A stretch of 64,000 nucleotides of DNA from Acidobacteriota bacterium (GTDB lineage Bacteria > Acidobacteriota > Terriglobia > Bryobacterales > Bryobacteraceae), in the NCBI GenBank assembly GCA_017304135.1, contig JAFLBB010000019.1, forward strand, positions 1 to 64,000, read 5' to 3'. Position 1 is the stretch's first letter, and each line of letters opens with the position of its first letter. Shown piece by piece: positions 31,053-43,970 of the stretch. The position numbers and the translations under genes are program-made. The notes beneath the pieces are model-generated. The model had not been told where the DNA came from and made no database searches. It was given only the letters and a program-made list of their open reading frames with translations.

Positions 31053-32822
31053 TTACTCGATCGTGATGCTGTAAGGCATCACGCGCAGGTAGGAGCCGTC
31101 GCGCATGAGACGCCAATCGAGGCCGGGGGCAACATCGCCCAGCATGCGGCGGGCTTTGGCCTGCACATACTGATCGAGCCAGGCGTCGGGTCCTTCGCTC
31201 ATTGTCTCCACCGACGTCGAGAAGAACTGCTCGAAGACCGACTTCTTCAGCGGGTAGGCGATCAGTTGGACCTGTTCGGATTCGGCGATCTTGGCTTTCT
31301 GCTTCACCAGCGCGATGGCGCGCTCCAGTCCGCCCATCTCGTCGACCAGGCCGTTGGTCTTGGCGGCGGCTCCCATCCAGACGCGTCCGCCGGCAAACGG
31401 TTCAACCTCTTCCACCTTCTTCTTCCGTCCAGTGGCGACGCGCCGCAGGAAGGTCCGGTAGATGGCCTGCACGCCTTCGTGGAGCTTGGCGCGTCCGGCT
31501 TCGTTGAGCGGGCGCGACGAGGTATCGAGGGCGGCGTTCTTGCCGCGGGTGAGGATCTCGACATGGATGCCGAGCTTCTCGTAGAGCTTTTCCAGGTTCA
31601 CCTTTCCGAAGATGACGCCGATGGAGCCGGTGATCGTGTTGGGGTAGGCGAGCACGGGGTCGCCGGACATGGCGATGTAGTAGCCGCCCGAGGCAGCCAC
31701 GTCGGACATGGAGACGACAAGGGGCTTCTTGGCGCTGAGGCGCTTCACCTCGTGCAGAATCTCGTCGCTGGCAATGGCATCGCCGCCCGGTGAGTCGACG
31801 CGGAGGATGACGGCGCGGATGCGTGCGTCTTCGGCGGCGTCGCGGAGGAGTTTGGTGAAGTTGGTGGAGTAGATGCCTTCGGAGTCGTCAAAGCCGCCGG
31901 GGGCGCTGCCGCGGAGGATGGAGCCGGAGCCGGAGATGACGGCGACGCGGCTCTTGCCGCCAAGGCCGACCGAGGCAGCGGGCACCTTCATATAGTCGCG
32001 GTAGCTGAGTCGGGTGAGTTTGTCCTGCTTGAGGCGCTTTTTGAGCTCGTCGAGATACTCGTTGTCGTACATCAGGCCATCGATGAGGCCGGAGGAGACG
32101 GCCTGGGGCCCGAGCAGCGGACCATCGTCGACCAGGCGGCGGATGTCGTCGACGGACTTCTTGCGGCCTTCGGCGACGGTGGCAAGGAAGCTCGTGTGGA
32201 CCTGGTCGAGAATGGCCTCGGTGGTGGCCTTGGTTTCCGGCGAAGGGGCGGATTTGAGGAAAGGGTCGAGGGCGTCTTTGTGCGGGCCGACGTTTTCCAC
32301 CTCCATCTGCACGCCGATCTTATCGAGGCCCTGTTTGTAGTACATGAGTTCGGCGCGGATGCCCCGGATGAAGAGGACATCCTCGCTGGTCATGTAGATC
32401 TTGTCGGCGGCCGTGGCGAGGTAGTATTCGCGCGAGCCGGGATTGCGCAGATAGCAGTAAACGGGCTTGCCGGACTTGCGGAAGTGGAGCAAGGCGCGGC
32501 GGATTTCGTCGAGTTTGGCCCAGCCGGCGTCCAGGCCGGCGGGTTCAAGGGCAATGGCGGCCACGCGTTTGTCGGCGGCGGCCTTGCCGAGCAGGTCCCA
32601 GACCTCCAGTACGGTGAGGGGCGAGCGGCTTTCGAAAAAGGGCAGCGGAATCTCGGGCTGGGCCACTTCGAGCACCGGTCCCTGGAGCTTGAGCATGAGC
32701 GTGGAGCCGGCGGCGATCTCCGGCTTGCGGTCGCCGAGCTTCATCATGGCGAAGCCGACGATGATGAGCGCCAGGCCCGCAAGGAGGAAGCCGGCGATGA
32801 GACCGATGAGGAATTTCTTCAT
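31053..32822 (-). CDS. sppA: Signal peptide peptidase SppA, 67K type
   Basis: A protein of 589 residues with an N-terminal membrane anchor (FLIGLIAGFLLAGLALIIVG) and two ClpP-like domains. The catalytic serine is Ser378 in SDVAASGGYYIAM, and the general-base lysine is Lys141 in YYLATAADKIYM, matching the Ser/Lys dyad split across the two halves of E. coli SppA. It degrades leftover signal peptides in the membrane. It is 3 bases downstream of the TIM-barrel gene at 33710, so they are probably co-transcribed, although the functions seem unrelated. Confidence 0.95.
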   Translation of the reverse strand: MKKFLIGLIAGFLLAGLALIIVGFAMMKLGDRKPEIAAGSTLMLKLQGPVLEVAQPEIPLPFFESRSPLTVLEVWDLLGKAAADKRVAAIALEPAGLDAGWAKLDEIRRALLHFRKSGKPVYCYLRNPGSREYYLATAADKIYMTSEDVLFIRGIRAELMYYKQGLDKIGVQMEVENVGPHKDALDPFLKSAPSPETKATTEAILDQVHTSFLATVAEGRKKSVDDIRRLVDDGPLLGPQAVSSGLIDGLMYDNEYLDELKKRLKQDKLTRLSYRDYMKVPAASVGLGGKSRVAVISGSGSILRGSAPGGFDDSEGIYSTNFTKLLRDAAEDARIRAVILRVDSPGGDAIASDEILHEVKRLSAKKPLVVSMSDVAASGGYYIAMSGDPVLAYPNTITGSIGVIFGKVNLEKLYEKLGIHVEILTRGKNAALDTSSRPLNEAGRAKLHEGVQAIYRTFLRRVATGRKKKVEEVEPFAGGRVWMGAAAKTNGLVDEMGGLERAIALVKQKAKIAESEQVQLIAYPLKKSVFEQFFSTSVETMSEGPDAWLDQYVQAKARRMLGDVAPGLDWRLMRDGSYLRVMPYSITIE

Positions 32823-32825
32823 GAC

Positions 32826-33710
32826 TTATGCGCCCGCAAGGATCTTGTCGACCCGCTTGCTGACGTCGGCAAGGTAGGTGCGGTCGCCGCCCGAGAGTTC
32901 GACCGTGGCCGTGCCGCGGTAGCCAATCTCGGCGAGCGCGGCGTGGATGGCCTTCCAGTCGATTTCGCCTTCGCCTAGGTTGACGAACTCGGCTTCGCGC
33001 TTGCGCGTTTCGCGGTTCTGCTGGAACTTGAAGTCCTTGAAGTGGAGCTTCACGATGCGCTTGCCGAGCGTGCGGATCCAGTCCTGGGGGTAGGCGAACA
33101 GGACGATGTTGCCGACATCGAAGTAGGCCTTCACCCAGGGGCTCTTGAACTCGTCGACGTAGCGGGCGAATTCGAGCGGCGAGAGGAGGAACTTGTTCCA
33201 GACCTCTTCGACGGCGATCACCACTTTGTACTCGGCGGCGAGCGGAATCAGTTCGCGGATGCGGGCCTGGGAGCGCTTGTAGGCTTCAGCGTAGCTGTGA
33301 TCGGGGCTGACCACAGCGGGCACAAGCAGGACCGTTTCGGCGCCCCAGAGCTTGGCGTTGCCGAGGCTGGTGCGCATGGCCTTCATGCTCTTGGCGACCA
33401 CTTCGGGGTCATTGGAGTTGAGGGGGAAGCGCCAGTGGTCGCCGTTCATCACGGAGTGGATGGGCAGTTTCGCCTGGTCGGCGGCCTTTTTGATGGCTTC
33501 GGCCTCGGCGGGGTCGTCAATCTGGGGGCACTCCATTTGCTCGAAGCCGATCTCCCTGGCCATCTGGAAGCGGTCAAGCAAGGGCATCTGCTTGGGGAGC
33601 ATGCCGTAGAGGATGCCTTTCTTGATGGGGAGGGTCGCGGCCTGGGCCAGAGGCAGGTTGGAGGCCAATTGCGTGGCCGCGGTGGCGGCAAGGAAGGTGC
33701 GCCTGTTCAT
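32826..33710 (-). CDS. Exported sugar phosphate isomerase/epimerase-like protein
   Basis: A protein of 294 residues with a twin-arginine signal (MNRRTFLAATAATQLASN). The mature part is a xylose-isomerase-like TIM barrel (AP endonuclease 2 superfamily): FQMAREIGFEQMECPQ, ETVLLVPAVVSPDHSY, VVIAVEEVWNKFL, VKAYFDVGNIV and IVKLHFKDFKF supply the usual Glu/Asp/His metal ligands. Such Tat-exported isomerases are common in Acidobacteria and Planctomycetes and probably act on sugars or inositols. The start is near a minus-strand TACAAT (33728-33733). Confidence 0.87.
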   Translation of the reverse strand: MNRRTFLAATAATQLASNLPLAQAATLPIKKGILYGMLPKQMPLLDRFQMAREIGFEQMECPQIDDPAEAEAIKKAADQAKLPIHSVMNGDHWRFPLNSNDPEVVAKSMKAMRTSLGNAKLWGAETVLLVPAVVSPDHSYAEAYKRSQARIRELIPLAAEYKVVIAVEEVWNKFLLSPLEFARYVDEFKSPWVKAYFDVGNIVLFAYPQDWIRTLGKRIVKLHFKDFKFQQNRETRKREAEFVNLGEGEIDWKAIHAALAEIGYRGTATVELSGGDRTYLADVSKRVDKILAGA

Positions 33711-33767
33711 GTGAGTACCTGGAGCCGATTGTATCGCGCCGGTTGGAAGGCGGCGCTGAAGCTAGAA

Positions 33768-33822
33768 ACCTGGCCCGAAGCCATGCGGGTGGATTCGGCT
33801 CGCAAGGGGCTTCGGGCCAGGT
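33768..33822. repeat. Inverted repeat with 15-bp perfect arms
   Basis: ACCTGGCCCGAAGCC (33768-33782) pairs perfectly with GGCTTCGGGCCAGGT (33808-33822) across a 25-base loop. It lies in the 184-base gap between the response regulator and the isomerase gene. On the minus strand it is followed by TTTCT, so it may end the two-component transcript. Its arms are longer than most terminators here. Confidence 0.6.
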
Positions 33823-33894
33823 CTGGTGACAACTTACGTGGACGGCGGTGCGCTTTTCGCACGGCGGTTCGCGGTGTGCGCTCCGGCGCTCGGG

Positions 33895-34560
33895 CTAGGC
33901 CAGGTTGGGGATCTTGATGATCTTCTTCTGGATGGCGTATTGGACCAGTTGCGCCTTGTTGTGGATGTCGAGCTTGCGCATGAGGTTGAACTTGTGGGCC
34001 TCGACAGTCTTCACGCTGAGGTTGAGGTCGCAGGCGATCTCCTTAACGGAGTTGCCTTCTGCGAGCATTTTCAGGACTTCGCGTTCGCGGCCGGTGAGGG
34101 TGGCAAAGCGCGGCATGCGGTTGGCGGACTTGATGCGCGAGCGGAAGTCGTCGACCAGTTGCGAGAGCATGCGCGGGCTGAGGTAGCTGCCGCCGCGGAA
34201 GGCGTCGCGAATGGCCGAGACGAGCTGATTGGAGGGGCTGTCCTTGAGGACATAACCGCTGGCGCCGACCTCCATGCCCTCGACGAGGTAGTCCTCGTCG
34301 TCGTACATGGTGAGAAAGAGGACCTTGGTTTCGGGGCGGTTCTTTTTGATCTGGCGGGTGGCCTCGAAGCTGCTCAGGCCGGGCATGCCGATGTCCATGA
34401 GCACGACGTCGGGGCGGGTTTCGTTGGCGCGGTCCACGGAGTCACCGCCGTTGGAGGCCTCGCCCACCACTTCCATGTCGGTTTCGGCCGAGATCAGGGT
34501 GCGGATGCCCTGGCGAAACAAGGTGTGGTCATCAGCGAGCAAGATGCGGATTTTAGCCAT
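33895..34560 (-). CDS. NarL/FixJ-family response regulator
   Basis: A protein of 221 residues. The receiver domain (1-120) has the acidic pocket in LLADDHTLFRQG, the phosphoacceptor Asp56 (DVVLMDIGMPG) and Lys in GYVLKDSP. The LuxR-type helix-turn-helix (about 150-215) has TLTGREREVLKMLAEGNSVK and NLSVKTVEAHKFNLMRKLDI. It is transcribed 72 bases after the histidine kinase gene and is its evident partner. It should bind DNA as a dimer when phosphorylated; target genes are unknown. Confidence 0.95.
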   Translation of the reverse strand: MAKIRILLADDHTLFRQGIRTLISAETDMEVVGEASNGGDSVDRANETRPDVVLMDIGMPGLSSFEATRQIKKNRPETKVLFLTMYDDEDYLVEGMEVGASGYVLKDSPSNQLVSAIRDAFRGGSYLSPRMLSQLVDDFRSRIKSANRMPRFATLTGREREVLKMLAEGNSVKEIACDLNLSVKTVEAHKFNLMRKLDIHNKAQLVQYAIQKKIIKIPNLA

Positions 34561-34632
34561 GGCGTTTTCAAGTCTCCTTCATATGTCCGGTCTAGCCTCG
34601 CGGCGCTCCTACGGTCTGAACCGGGGCCGCGG

Positions 34633-36405
34633 TTACTTGCCAGCCGATGTCGTCCCAACGGTTTCGGCGATTCCACGCCGTGAGTATTCCAACTGCCTGT
34701 GTGGACCGAGCAAGAGAGCTTCATCCGGGATGGGAAGCTCCACCTTGATGCGGGTTCCTGATTTATGGCTGCTCCCGGTCGCGCGGGAAGAGGTCGGTTG
34801 TTTGCCTTTGGCGCGTTTCACGCGCCGCCGCGAGAAGATGTCGCAGGTGCCGCCGAGCAGGGCCACACGTTCGCGAATGCCGGCCAGGCCGAACGATCCG
34901 GTCTTCTGCTGCGCTTCCTGCATGTCAAACCCGATCCCGTCGTCTTCCACGACCAGATGCAGTAGTCCATCGGCGGTCCTTAAGGAAAGGTTTACGGTTT
35001 GACACTGAGAATGCTTGGAGATGTTATGGAAACATTCCTGGAGAAGCCTGTAGAGGATCACCTCTGTCTGTTTGGGAAGCGGCTCCATCTTGCCCATTTG
35101 CAGCTTGATGCGCCAGGGGTGCATTTCGCGGTAGCGGTTGATGAGCTGGCGGATGGCGGCGGCCAGGCCGAGTTGTTCGAGCACGGCCGGTGAGAGGGCG
35201 GCGATGAGGCGGCGGATTTCGAGGATGGTGCGCTCGGTCATCTCGCGGGCCTCGCTGAGCCGCTCCTTGCAATCGCGCATGGAGTCGGGCAGTTGGCCCT
35301 CGATCATCTCCATTTGCAGGCGGATGCAGAGCAGGTCCTGACCGGTCTGGTCGTGCAGTTCGCGGCTGATGCGGCGGCGCTCCACCTCTTCGACGTGCAT
35401 CATGCGTTCGGCAAGCAGGCGGATCTGGCGTTCGCGCTCGGCCAAGTCGACCATGAGCTGGGCCTTTTCGACGGCGCGCAGGCAGCGTTCGGCGGCGGCG
35501 GTGAGCAGTTCCAACTCGCGCGGCAGCCATTCATAGGGCTTGGAGAAACCAAACTGGATGAGGCCGGCCAGACGGTCGCCGGAGATGAGCGGGATCGACC
35601 AGCAGGAGCGGAAACGGTTGGTCCAACTGGGATCCATCAGGGCGGCCAGGTTGCCGCTGGGGTCGCTGCGGTGGAGGCCGAAGCAGATCGGCTGGCGGAG
35701 CAGGGTTTCGCGCCCGTCCAGGGGGAAAGCATTGCGGACCGGACCGAACAGTGTGCCCCCGCTGGCCGATTCCCAATCGAGGGTGGCGCGGCGCTGCATG
35801 ACGCCCGTCTTGGGGTCAGCCAGATACCAGTGGGCGGCGTTGGCGCGGCTGAAGCGGGCCAGGATGGAGAGAAAGCGGTCGAGCAGGTTATCGAGGCCTT
35901 CGGCTTCCAGTTCGGCCCAGAACATCTCGTAAAAGGCCTGAGTCTCCTCTTCGCGCACCTGGTAGTAGGAGTTGTTCAGGGCCAGCATCACATAGAACTG
36001 AAGCTGTTCGCGCACCCAGTGGAAGTTTTCGAACTGCTCAGGGATTTTGCGCTTGAGCAGTGGGGTCAAAAGCGTGTCGAATTCGCGCAGAGCCAGTACG
36101 ATATCGCCGGGCGAGAGGTTCAATTTGGCCAGGCGGCGGCCGTGGTATTCCACCTGTTCGAGGAAGTGCGAGGGTCCGCCCCCAGTGCCCAGCACGCGGG
36201 CTGCGGCACCGGCGGTGAGGTAGACCAGCGCACCCCGCTGGCGGGGCTCAAAGCCCATCTCTTCCAACCGTTTGAGGAAACGAACTTCAAGGCGTCCGCT
36301 CTCAGGCTGCAGGAGAACAGCGAGGCGTTCGAGGAAGGTTAACAGCTGCTCACTCAGCGTACCGGCCGCTTCGGCGAGCACCGGAGGAGCTTTCTTACCA
36401 GGCAC
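34633..36405 (-). CDS. Histidine kinase with GAF-like sensor (HisKA_3 type)
   Basis: A soluble protein of 590 residues from a GTG start. The N-terminal 170 residues are helical and of unknown type. A GAF-like domain follows at about 180-315 (FSRANAAHWYLADPKTGV ... GLIQFGFSKPYEWLP). The HisKA_3 dimerisation domain has the phosphoacceptor His351 (RRRISRELHDQTGQDLLCIR). The HATPase domain has an N box (LLQECFHNISKHSQC) and a G1 box (VEDDGIGFDM). A basic insert (SRRRVKRAKGKQPTSSRATG) interrupts the ATPase end. It pairs with the downstream NarL-type regulator and probably senses a small cytoplasmic signal. Confidence 0.92.
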   Translation of the reverse strand: MPGKKAPPVLAEAAGTLSEQLLTFLERLAVLLQPESGRLEVRFLKRLEEMGFEPRQRGALVYLTAGAAARVLGTGGGPSHFLEQVEYHGRRLAKLNLSPGDIVLALREFDTLLTPLLKRKIPEQFENFHWVREQLQFYVMLALNNSYYQVREEETQAFYEMFWAELEAEGLDNLLDRFLSILARFSRANAAHWYLADPKTGVMQRRATLDWESASGGTLFGPVRNAFPLDGRETLLRQPICFGLHRSDPSGNLAALMDPSWTNRFRSCWSIPLISGDRLAGLIQFGFSKPYEWLPRELELLTAAAERCLRAVEKAQLMVDLAERERQIRLLAERMMHVEEVERRRISRELHDQTGQDLLCIRLQMEMIEGQLPDSMRDCKERLSEAREMTERTILEIRRLIAALSPAVLEQLGLAAAIRQLINRYREMHPWRIKLQMGKMEPLPKQTEVILYRLLQECFHNISKHSQCQTVNLSLRTADGLLHLVVEDDGIGFDMQEAQQKTGSFGLAGIRERVALLGGTCDIFSRRRVKRAKGKQPTSSRATGSSHKSGTRIKVELPIPDEALLLGPHRQLEYSRRGIAETVGTTSAGK

Positions 36406-36479
36406 TAACCTTACTATCGGGGTGGCGAGGAGGACTCTTTAGCGGAAGTATGAGGGAATCTCCTCTCAGGTGGTTCGGA

Positions 36480-37692
36480 TTAATCCTGTGATGGTTTGGA
36501 GCGTAGGAGTTGGACGACCTCATCCTGCTGGTTGGCGGCGGCGGCATCGGCGGGAGTTTGGCCCTGGGCGTTCTTGAGGTTGGGGTTTGCGCCTTTCTCC
36601 AGAAGGAGTTGGACCACTTCGAGGCGTCCCCAGGCGGCGGCCACGTGGAGGGGGGTGGCGTTGGTGCCGGTCTCGGCGGCCTGGAGGTCGGCACCCTTTG
36701 CAAGCAGAAGCTCGACCATGGCGAGGCTGCCCCCGAGGGCGGCGTCGTGAAGGGGGGTAGTGCCTTGTTTGCTGCGGGCCTGGGTGGTGGCGCCACGGGC
36801 GAGCAGGAGGCGGGCCAGGTCGAGGTGGCCCTTGAGGGCGGCGTCGTGGAGGAGGGTGGAGCCGGAGGGGGTGGCCATGGCGGCTGAAGCGCCGAAGTCG
36901 AGCAGGAGGGTGACCATGTCGACCTGGCCGCGCATGACAGAGTCGGCGAGGATGGCGTTGGCCTCGGGACCGGGCTTGACGCCCGCGGTGAGCAGGGCAC
37001 GGGCGGCCTTCACCTGCCGCTGGCGGAGGGCGATTTCCAGCGGCGTCTGGCCCTCGGCGTTGCGCAGGGCGGGGTCGGCGCCTTTGCTGAGGAGGAGGCG
37101 CACGGTGTCCTCATGGTCCTTGGCGGCAGCTTCGTGGAGGGGTGTGGATTGCGTAGTGGGGGTGCGGACGTTGGGCTTGGCGCCGCGGGCCAGGAGCAGT
37201 TCCACGGCGTCGGACTGGCCCTTCCAGGCGGCTTCGGCGAGAGCAGTGGCGCCGGAGGCGTCGGGGAGGTCGACCTCTATGCCGGCATCGAGGAGAAGCT
37301 TCAGTAATCCGGTGAAGCCGCGGTTGGCGGCCAGGTGGAGGGGTGTGGCTCCGGCGGCCGAGGCGAGGCGCGGATTAGCGCCGCGCTTGAGCAGCAGCGC
37401 GGAGAGCTCTTCGTGGTTGGTGATGACGGCGTAGTGGAGGGGGGCTGAGCCGCCTTCGCGGTGGCGGATGTTGGGGTCGGCCTTGAAATCGAGCAGGAGG
37501 GTAGCCATGGCGGTGTCGCCGGCCCAGGCGGCGTCGTGGAGGGGCGTGCCGCCGAGGGAGTCGCGTTCGTTGGGGTTGGCGCCCTTTTTGAGCAGAGCGC
37601 CGACGGCGGCGGTGTCGCCGGAACGCACGGCCGTGGCCAGTCCCGGCGCCTCAGGCTGTTGCGCGAGGGCGGGCAGGAGAGCGAAAAAAAGG

Positions 37693-37715
<23 letters not shown>
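36480..37715 (-). CDS. Secreted ankyrin-repeat protein
   Basis: A protein of 411 residues from ATG 37715, which overlaps the upstream stop by 23 bases and begins a signal peptide (MVRATSASLFFALLPALAQQ). Almost the whole mature protein is ankyrin repeats of about 33 residues, roughly eleven copies, with the typical GTPLHDAALKGHLDLARLLL pattern and GA-x-PN loops. Ankyrin arrays bind protein partners; export suggests a periplasmic or outer-surface partner. The overlap couples it to the amidohydrolase upstream. Confidence 0.9.
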
Positions 37716-40669
<2,954 letters not shown>

Positions 40670-40768
40670 GAAGATTCCTCAGAAGTGCGGCTGCGACAGG
40701 TAGATCGGCCGCAACCATCTTATCTTGTCCGGTTCATCGGACCGCAACCCTGTCTGGAGGGGGCGGCG

Positions 40769-41338
40769 CTAGCGGCCACCTGCCGCGGGTTTGGCGGCGG
40801 GAGCGGGCATGCCCGTAACGAGGGCCTCGATTTCGCTCATGAGCGGCGTGGCGTCACCGGTAAAGTAGGCTTCGGTGGCCTGGCCGTACTCGTAGTTGGA
40901 GCGGATGGTGCCGCGTTGATCGATGAGGAAGAAGTGGGGCAGGGCGATGCGCGGGTTTTGCGGCGTGAGGCGCAGGAACGAAGCGGTCACCTGGCCGCAA
41001 TCGAAGAGGACCGGATTGCGAACCTTGTAGGTGTTGATGAAGCTGAGCACGGCGGGTTGGGAATCGGGAGGGGTGTTGACGATGGTGAGCACTTCGACCT
41101 TGTCGCCGAAGCGGGTGCGGATCTTGTCGATGATGGTGGTGAAGCCCTGGCAGACCGGGCAATCGGTGCGCATGAACTCGACGAGCACGACTTTACCGCG
41201 ATAGTCGGCCAGATCGTGCTGGTTGTAGTTGATGTCCATGAGCGAGAAGCCGGGGGCGCGGCGATTATTCAGGCTCTCGGCGGCAAAGAGAGAGGCGACG
41301 CCGAGCACACCAAGGGCGGCGAGACGGAACAGCTGCAT
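40769..41338 (-). CDS. Exported thioredoxin/TlpA-like redox protein
   Basis: A protein of 189 residues with a signal peptide (MQLFRLAALGVLGVASLFAA). The thioredoxin fold begins NRRAPGFSLMDINYNQHDLA and has the active site Cys60-Pro-Val-Cys63 in MRTDCPVCQGF, then the cis-proline in ALPHFFLIDQ. The AhpC/TSA-like layout and CPVC site are consistent with periplasmic disulphide reduction or cytochrome maturation. A Pro/Ala tail ends the protein. A -10-like TAGCCT is 6 bases before the ATG. It is divergent from comEC. Confidence 0.88.
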   Translation of the reverse strand: MQLFRLAALGVLGVASLFAAESLNNRRAPGFSLMDINYNQHDLADYRGKVVLVEFMRTDCPVCQGFTTIIDKIRTRFGDKVEVLTIVNTPPDSQPAVLSFINTYKVRNPVLFDCGQVTASFLRLTPQNPRIALPHFFLIDQRGTIRSNYEYGQATEAYFTGDATPLMSEIEALVTGMPAPAAKPAAGGR

Positions 41339-41432
41339 ATTGTCAGGCTAGCACGGGGTCGCGGGTCTTCCGGCGCGGCTGGCATGAGAGCGCGGGGCCG
41401 TGCGGCGCACAGTGTTGGCAGGAGATCTCCGA

Positions 41433-43964
41433 GTGCCCGCGCCGATGCTCATTCCGTTCCTCGCCCTGGCGGCGGGCATCATTTTCTCGAGGATGGTGCA
41501 GGTGGAGTTGACGCCGGCGGCGCTGGCGTTGGGTGCGAGCGTGGCCGTGGCCCTGGCTGCCTGGTGGCGGGCGCCGCGTGTGCGCCGGCTGGCGGTGGCG
41601 GGTGTGTTCCTCTGGCTGGGGGCGGTGGTGGAGGTGGCTCGGCGCGCGCCGCCGGCGCCGTTTCTGGATGCAGGCCCCGAGGAGACGGTGATCTCGCGGG
41701 GCTGTGTGGTGGAGCCGCCGTCGTGGTTTGAGGACCGGGCGCAGCTTGTGGTCGAGTTAGGGCCGCGGGCACGGGCGCGCCTGAACCTTTATGTGAAGAG
41801 GGGCGAGCAGCCGTTGGCGGTGCGCTACGGGCAGCGCGTGGAGGTGGAGGCGCGGTTCCGCCCGCCGCGCAACTTCGCCAATCCCGGTTCGTTCGATTAT
41901 GCCGGCTATCTGGCGCGGCGCGATGTGCACTGGCTGGGGACGATTTCCGGGGCAGGCGGGTTGCGGGTGTTGCCGGGCGAGTGCGGTTCGCGGTGGCTGG
42001 GCGGCATCGTCAGGCTGCGCGAAGCGGCGATGGGACTGCTGGCCAAGCGGTTCAGCAGCGATGGAGCGATTCAGGGCGTGCTGCGGGCGGCGCTGCTGGG
42101 CGACGCCACGGGGCTTGATCCGGTGTGGAGCGAGGAGTTCCGGCGCACGTCGACCTATCACGTGCTGGTGATCTCGGGCTTGCACATCACAACGCTGTGC
42201 GCGGTGGTGCTGTTCTGTTTCCGGCTGTTGCCGGCGCATCCGGTAACGCGATTCGTCGTTACGTCGCTGGTGGTGTGGTTCTATGCGCTGCTGTGCGGCG
42301 GAGGCGCGCCGGTAATGCGGGCCGCCGGCGGCGCGACGTTGTTTCTGCTGGGAGGGGTATTTTACCGGCGGTCGAGCGTGGTGAACCTGCTGGCGGTGAC
42401 TGGGTTCGTGTTTCTCTGCGCCGATCCGGGCCAATTGTTTGAGGCAAGCTTTCAGCTGTCGTTTCTCGCTGTGGGCATTCTGGGATTGGTGGCCGCGCCG
42501 GTGACGGAGTTGAAGATCCGGCCCTCCCGCCAGGTGTTTGCGCGCCTCACGGGAAGCAGCGTGGACTTCACGTGGCCGCCCGAAGCTTCGCGGCTGTGGC
42601 TGGAGTTGCGGCAGACGGCGCGGGTGTTGGATCTGCGCTTCGGCTGGGCGCGGGAGCGCACGCTGCGCGTGGCCTCGCTGGCCGGCCGATTGGGAGCGCT
42701 GGTGGCCGAACTGGCCGTGGTGAGTGTGCTCATGCAGGCGGCGCTGACGTTGCCTATGGTGGTGTTCTTTCATCGCGCGCCGCTCTCGGGGTTCCTGGCC
42801 AACCTGATTGTGACGCCGCTGATGACGTGGGCCGTGCCGGTGGGCGCGGCGGCGCTGCTCACAGGCCTGCCGCCGCTGGTGTGGCTCACCGAAGCACTGG
42901 TGCGCGTCTCGCATTTGTTGACGAGTTGGATGGCCGACTGGGACCCGGCCTTCCGTGTGCCGGATGCGCCGGCGTGGCTGGTGCTGGCAGCCGGGGCGTG
43001 CCTGGGTTGGCTGGCGTGGGAGTTGCAGCGACGGCGGGGCGGGCGATGGCCAGCGGCGGCGCTGGCGGCAGGGCTGGCGATGGGCTGCGTGCTCGTGCAT
43101 CCCTTTGCGCCCCAACTGGAGCGGGGGACGCTCGAGTTGACGGCGATCGATGTGGCGCAAGGCGACAGCCTGTTGCTGGTGGCGCCGGGCGGCGAGACGA
43201 TGCTGGTGGATGGCGGCGGGCTGCCATTCGTGAACGGCAAGCCGCCGCGGCTGGACACGGGCGAGGGCGTGGTGTCGCCGTACCTGTGGCGGCGCGGGTT
43301 GCGGCGTTTGAACGTGGTGGTGATGACGCACGCCGACCAGGACCACATGGGTGGGCTCGAAGCTGTGGTGCGGAACTTCCAGCCGCGCGAGTTGTGGGTC
43401 TCGGCGTTTCCCGACCATGAGCCGACGCAGCGGTTATTGCGGGCAGCACACGAGGTAGGCGCGCGGGTTGTGGCCGTGCGGGCGGGTCATCGCGTGGAGT
43501 GGTCGGGGGCGCGGGTGGAGGCGTTGTCGCCGGAGACAACACGGCAGGGCGGTGCGCCGGAGAACAACGACTCGCTGGTATTGAAGGCCAGTTTCGGCGG
43601 CCATGCTTTTCTGCTCACCGGCGATGCCGAGCGGCAGGTGGAGCGGAGGCTGGTGGACAACCCGGAGGCGCTCCGGGCGGCGGTGTTGAAGCTGGGCCAC
43701 CATGGCAGCCGGACCTCAACGACGGTGAGCTTGCTCGAAGCGGTGCGTCCGGCCTATGCGCTCATTTCGGCGGGGCGCGGCAATCCCTTCCGGCACCCTC
43801 ATCCCGACGTGATGGAGAGGCTGGCCGGGTATGGCGTGCGCGTGTTGCGCACAGACGAGCAGGGGCTGGTGACGCTGCGCACCGATGGCGGGCGGCTGCA
43901 GGCGGAAACCTACTTGTGGCCGCTGTCGCCAGCAGAGGGATACCTGCCGGCCCTGCCCTTCTGA
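41433..43964 (+). CDS. comEC: DNA internalization competence protein ComEC/Rec2
   Basis: A protein of 843 residues from GTG 41433, chosen because AGGAG lies 8 bases upstream; GTG 41400 is possible. The first helices, a DUF4131-type domain (about 30-190), the Competence channel domain with TYHVLVISGLHITTLCA and about ten membrane segments, and the C-terminal metallo-beta-lactamase domain (LELTAIDVAQGDSLLLVAPG, VVMTHADQDHMGGLEAV, LKLGHHGSRTSTT) are all present. It transports single-stranded DNA across the inner membrane during natural transformation. No other com gene is adjacent. Confidence 0.96.
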   Translation: MPAPMLIPFLALAAGIIFSRMVQVELTPAALALGASVAVALAAWWRAPRVRRLAVAGVFLWLGAVVEVARRAPPAPFLDAGPEETVISRGCVVEPPSWFEDRAQLVVELGPRARARLNLYVKRGEQPLAVRYGQRVEVEARFRPPRNFANPGSFDYAGYLARRDVHWLGTISGAGGLRVLPGECGSRWLGGIVRLREAAMGLLAKRFSSDGAIQGVLRAALLGDATGLDPVWSEEFRRTSTYHVLVISGLHITTLCAVVLFCFRLLPAHPVTRFVVTSLVVWFYALLCGGGAPVMRAAGGATLFLLGGVFYRRSSVVNLLAVTGFVFLCADPGQLFEASFQLSFLAVGILGLVAAPVTELKIRPSRQVFARLTGSSVDFTWPPEASRLWLELRQTARVLDLRFGWARERTLRVASLAGRLGALVAELAVVSVLMQAALTLPMVVFFHRAPLSGFLANLIVTPLMTWAVPVGAAALLTGLPPLVWLTEALVRVSHLLTSWMADWDPAFRVPDAPAWLVLAAGACLGWLAWELQRRRGGRWPAAALAAGLAMGCVLVHPFAPQLERGTLELTAIDVAQGDSLLLVAPGGETMLVDGGGLPFVNGKPPRLDTGEGVVSPYLWRRGLRRLNVVVMTHADQDHMGGLEAVVRNFQPRELWVSAFPDHEPTQRLLRAAHEVGARVVAVRAGHRVEWSGARVEALSPETTRQGGAPENNDSLVLKASFGGHAFLLTGDAERQVERRLVDNPEALRAAVLKLGHHGSRTSTTVSLLEAVRPAYALISAGRGNPFRHPHPDVMERLAGYGVRVLRTDEQGLVTLRTDGGRLQAETYLWPLSPAEGYLPALPF

Positions 43965-43970
43965 GCGGTT

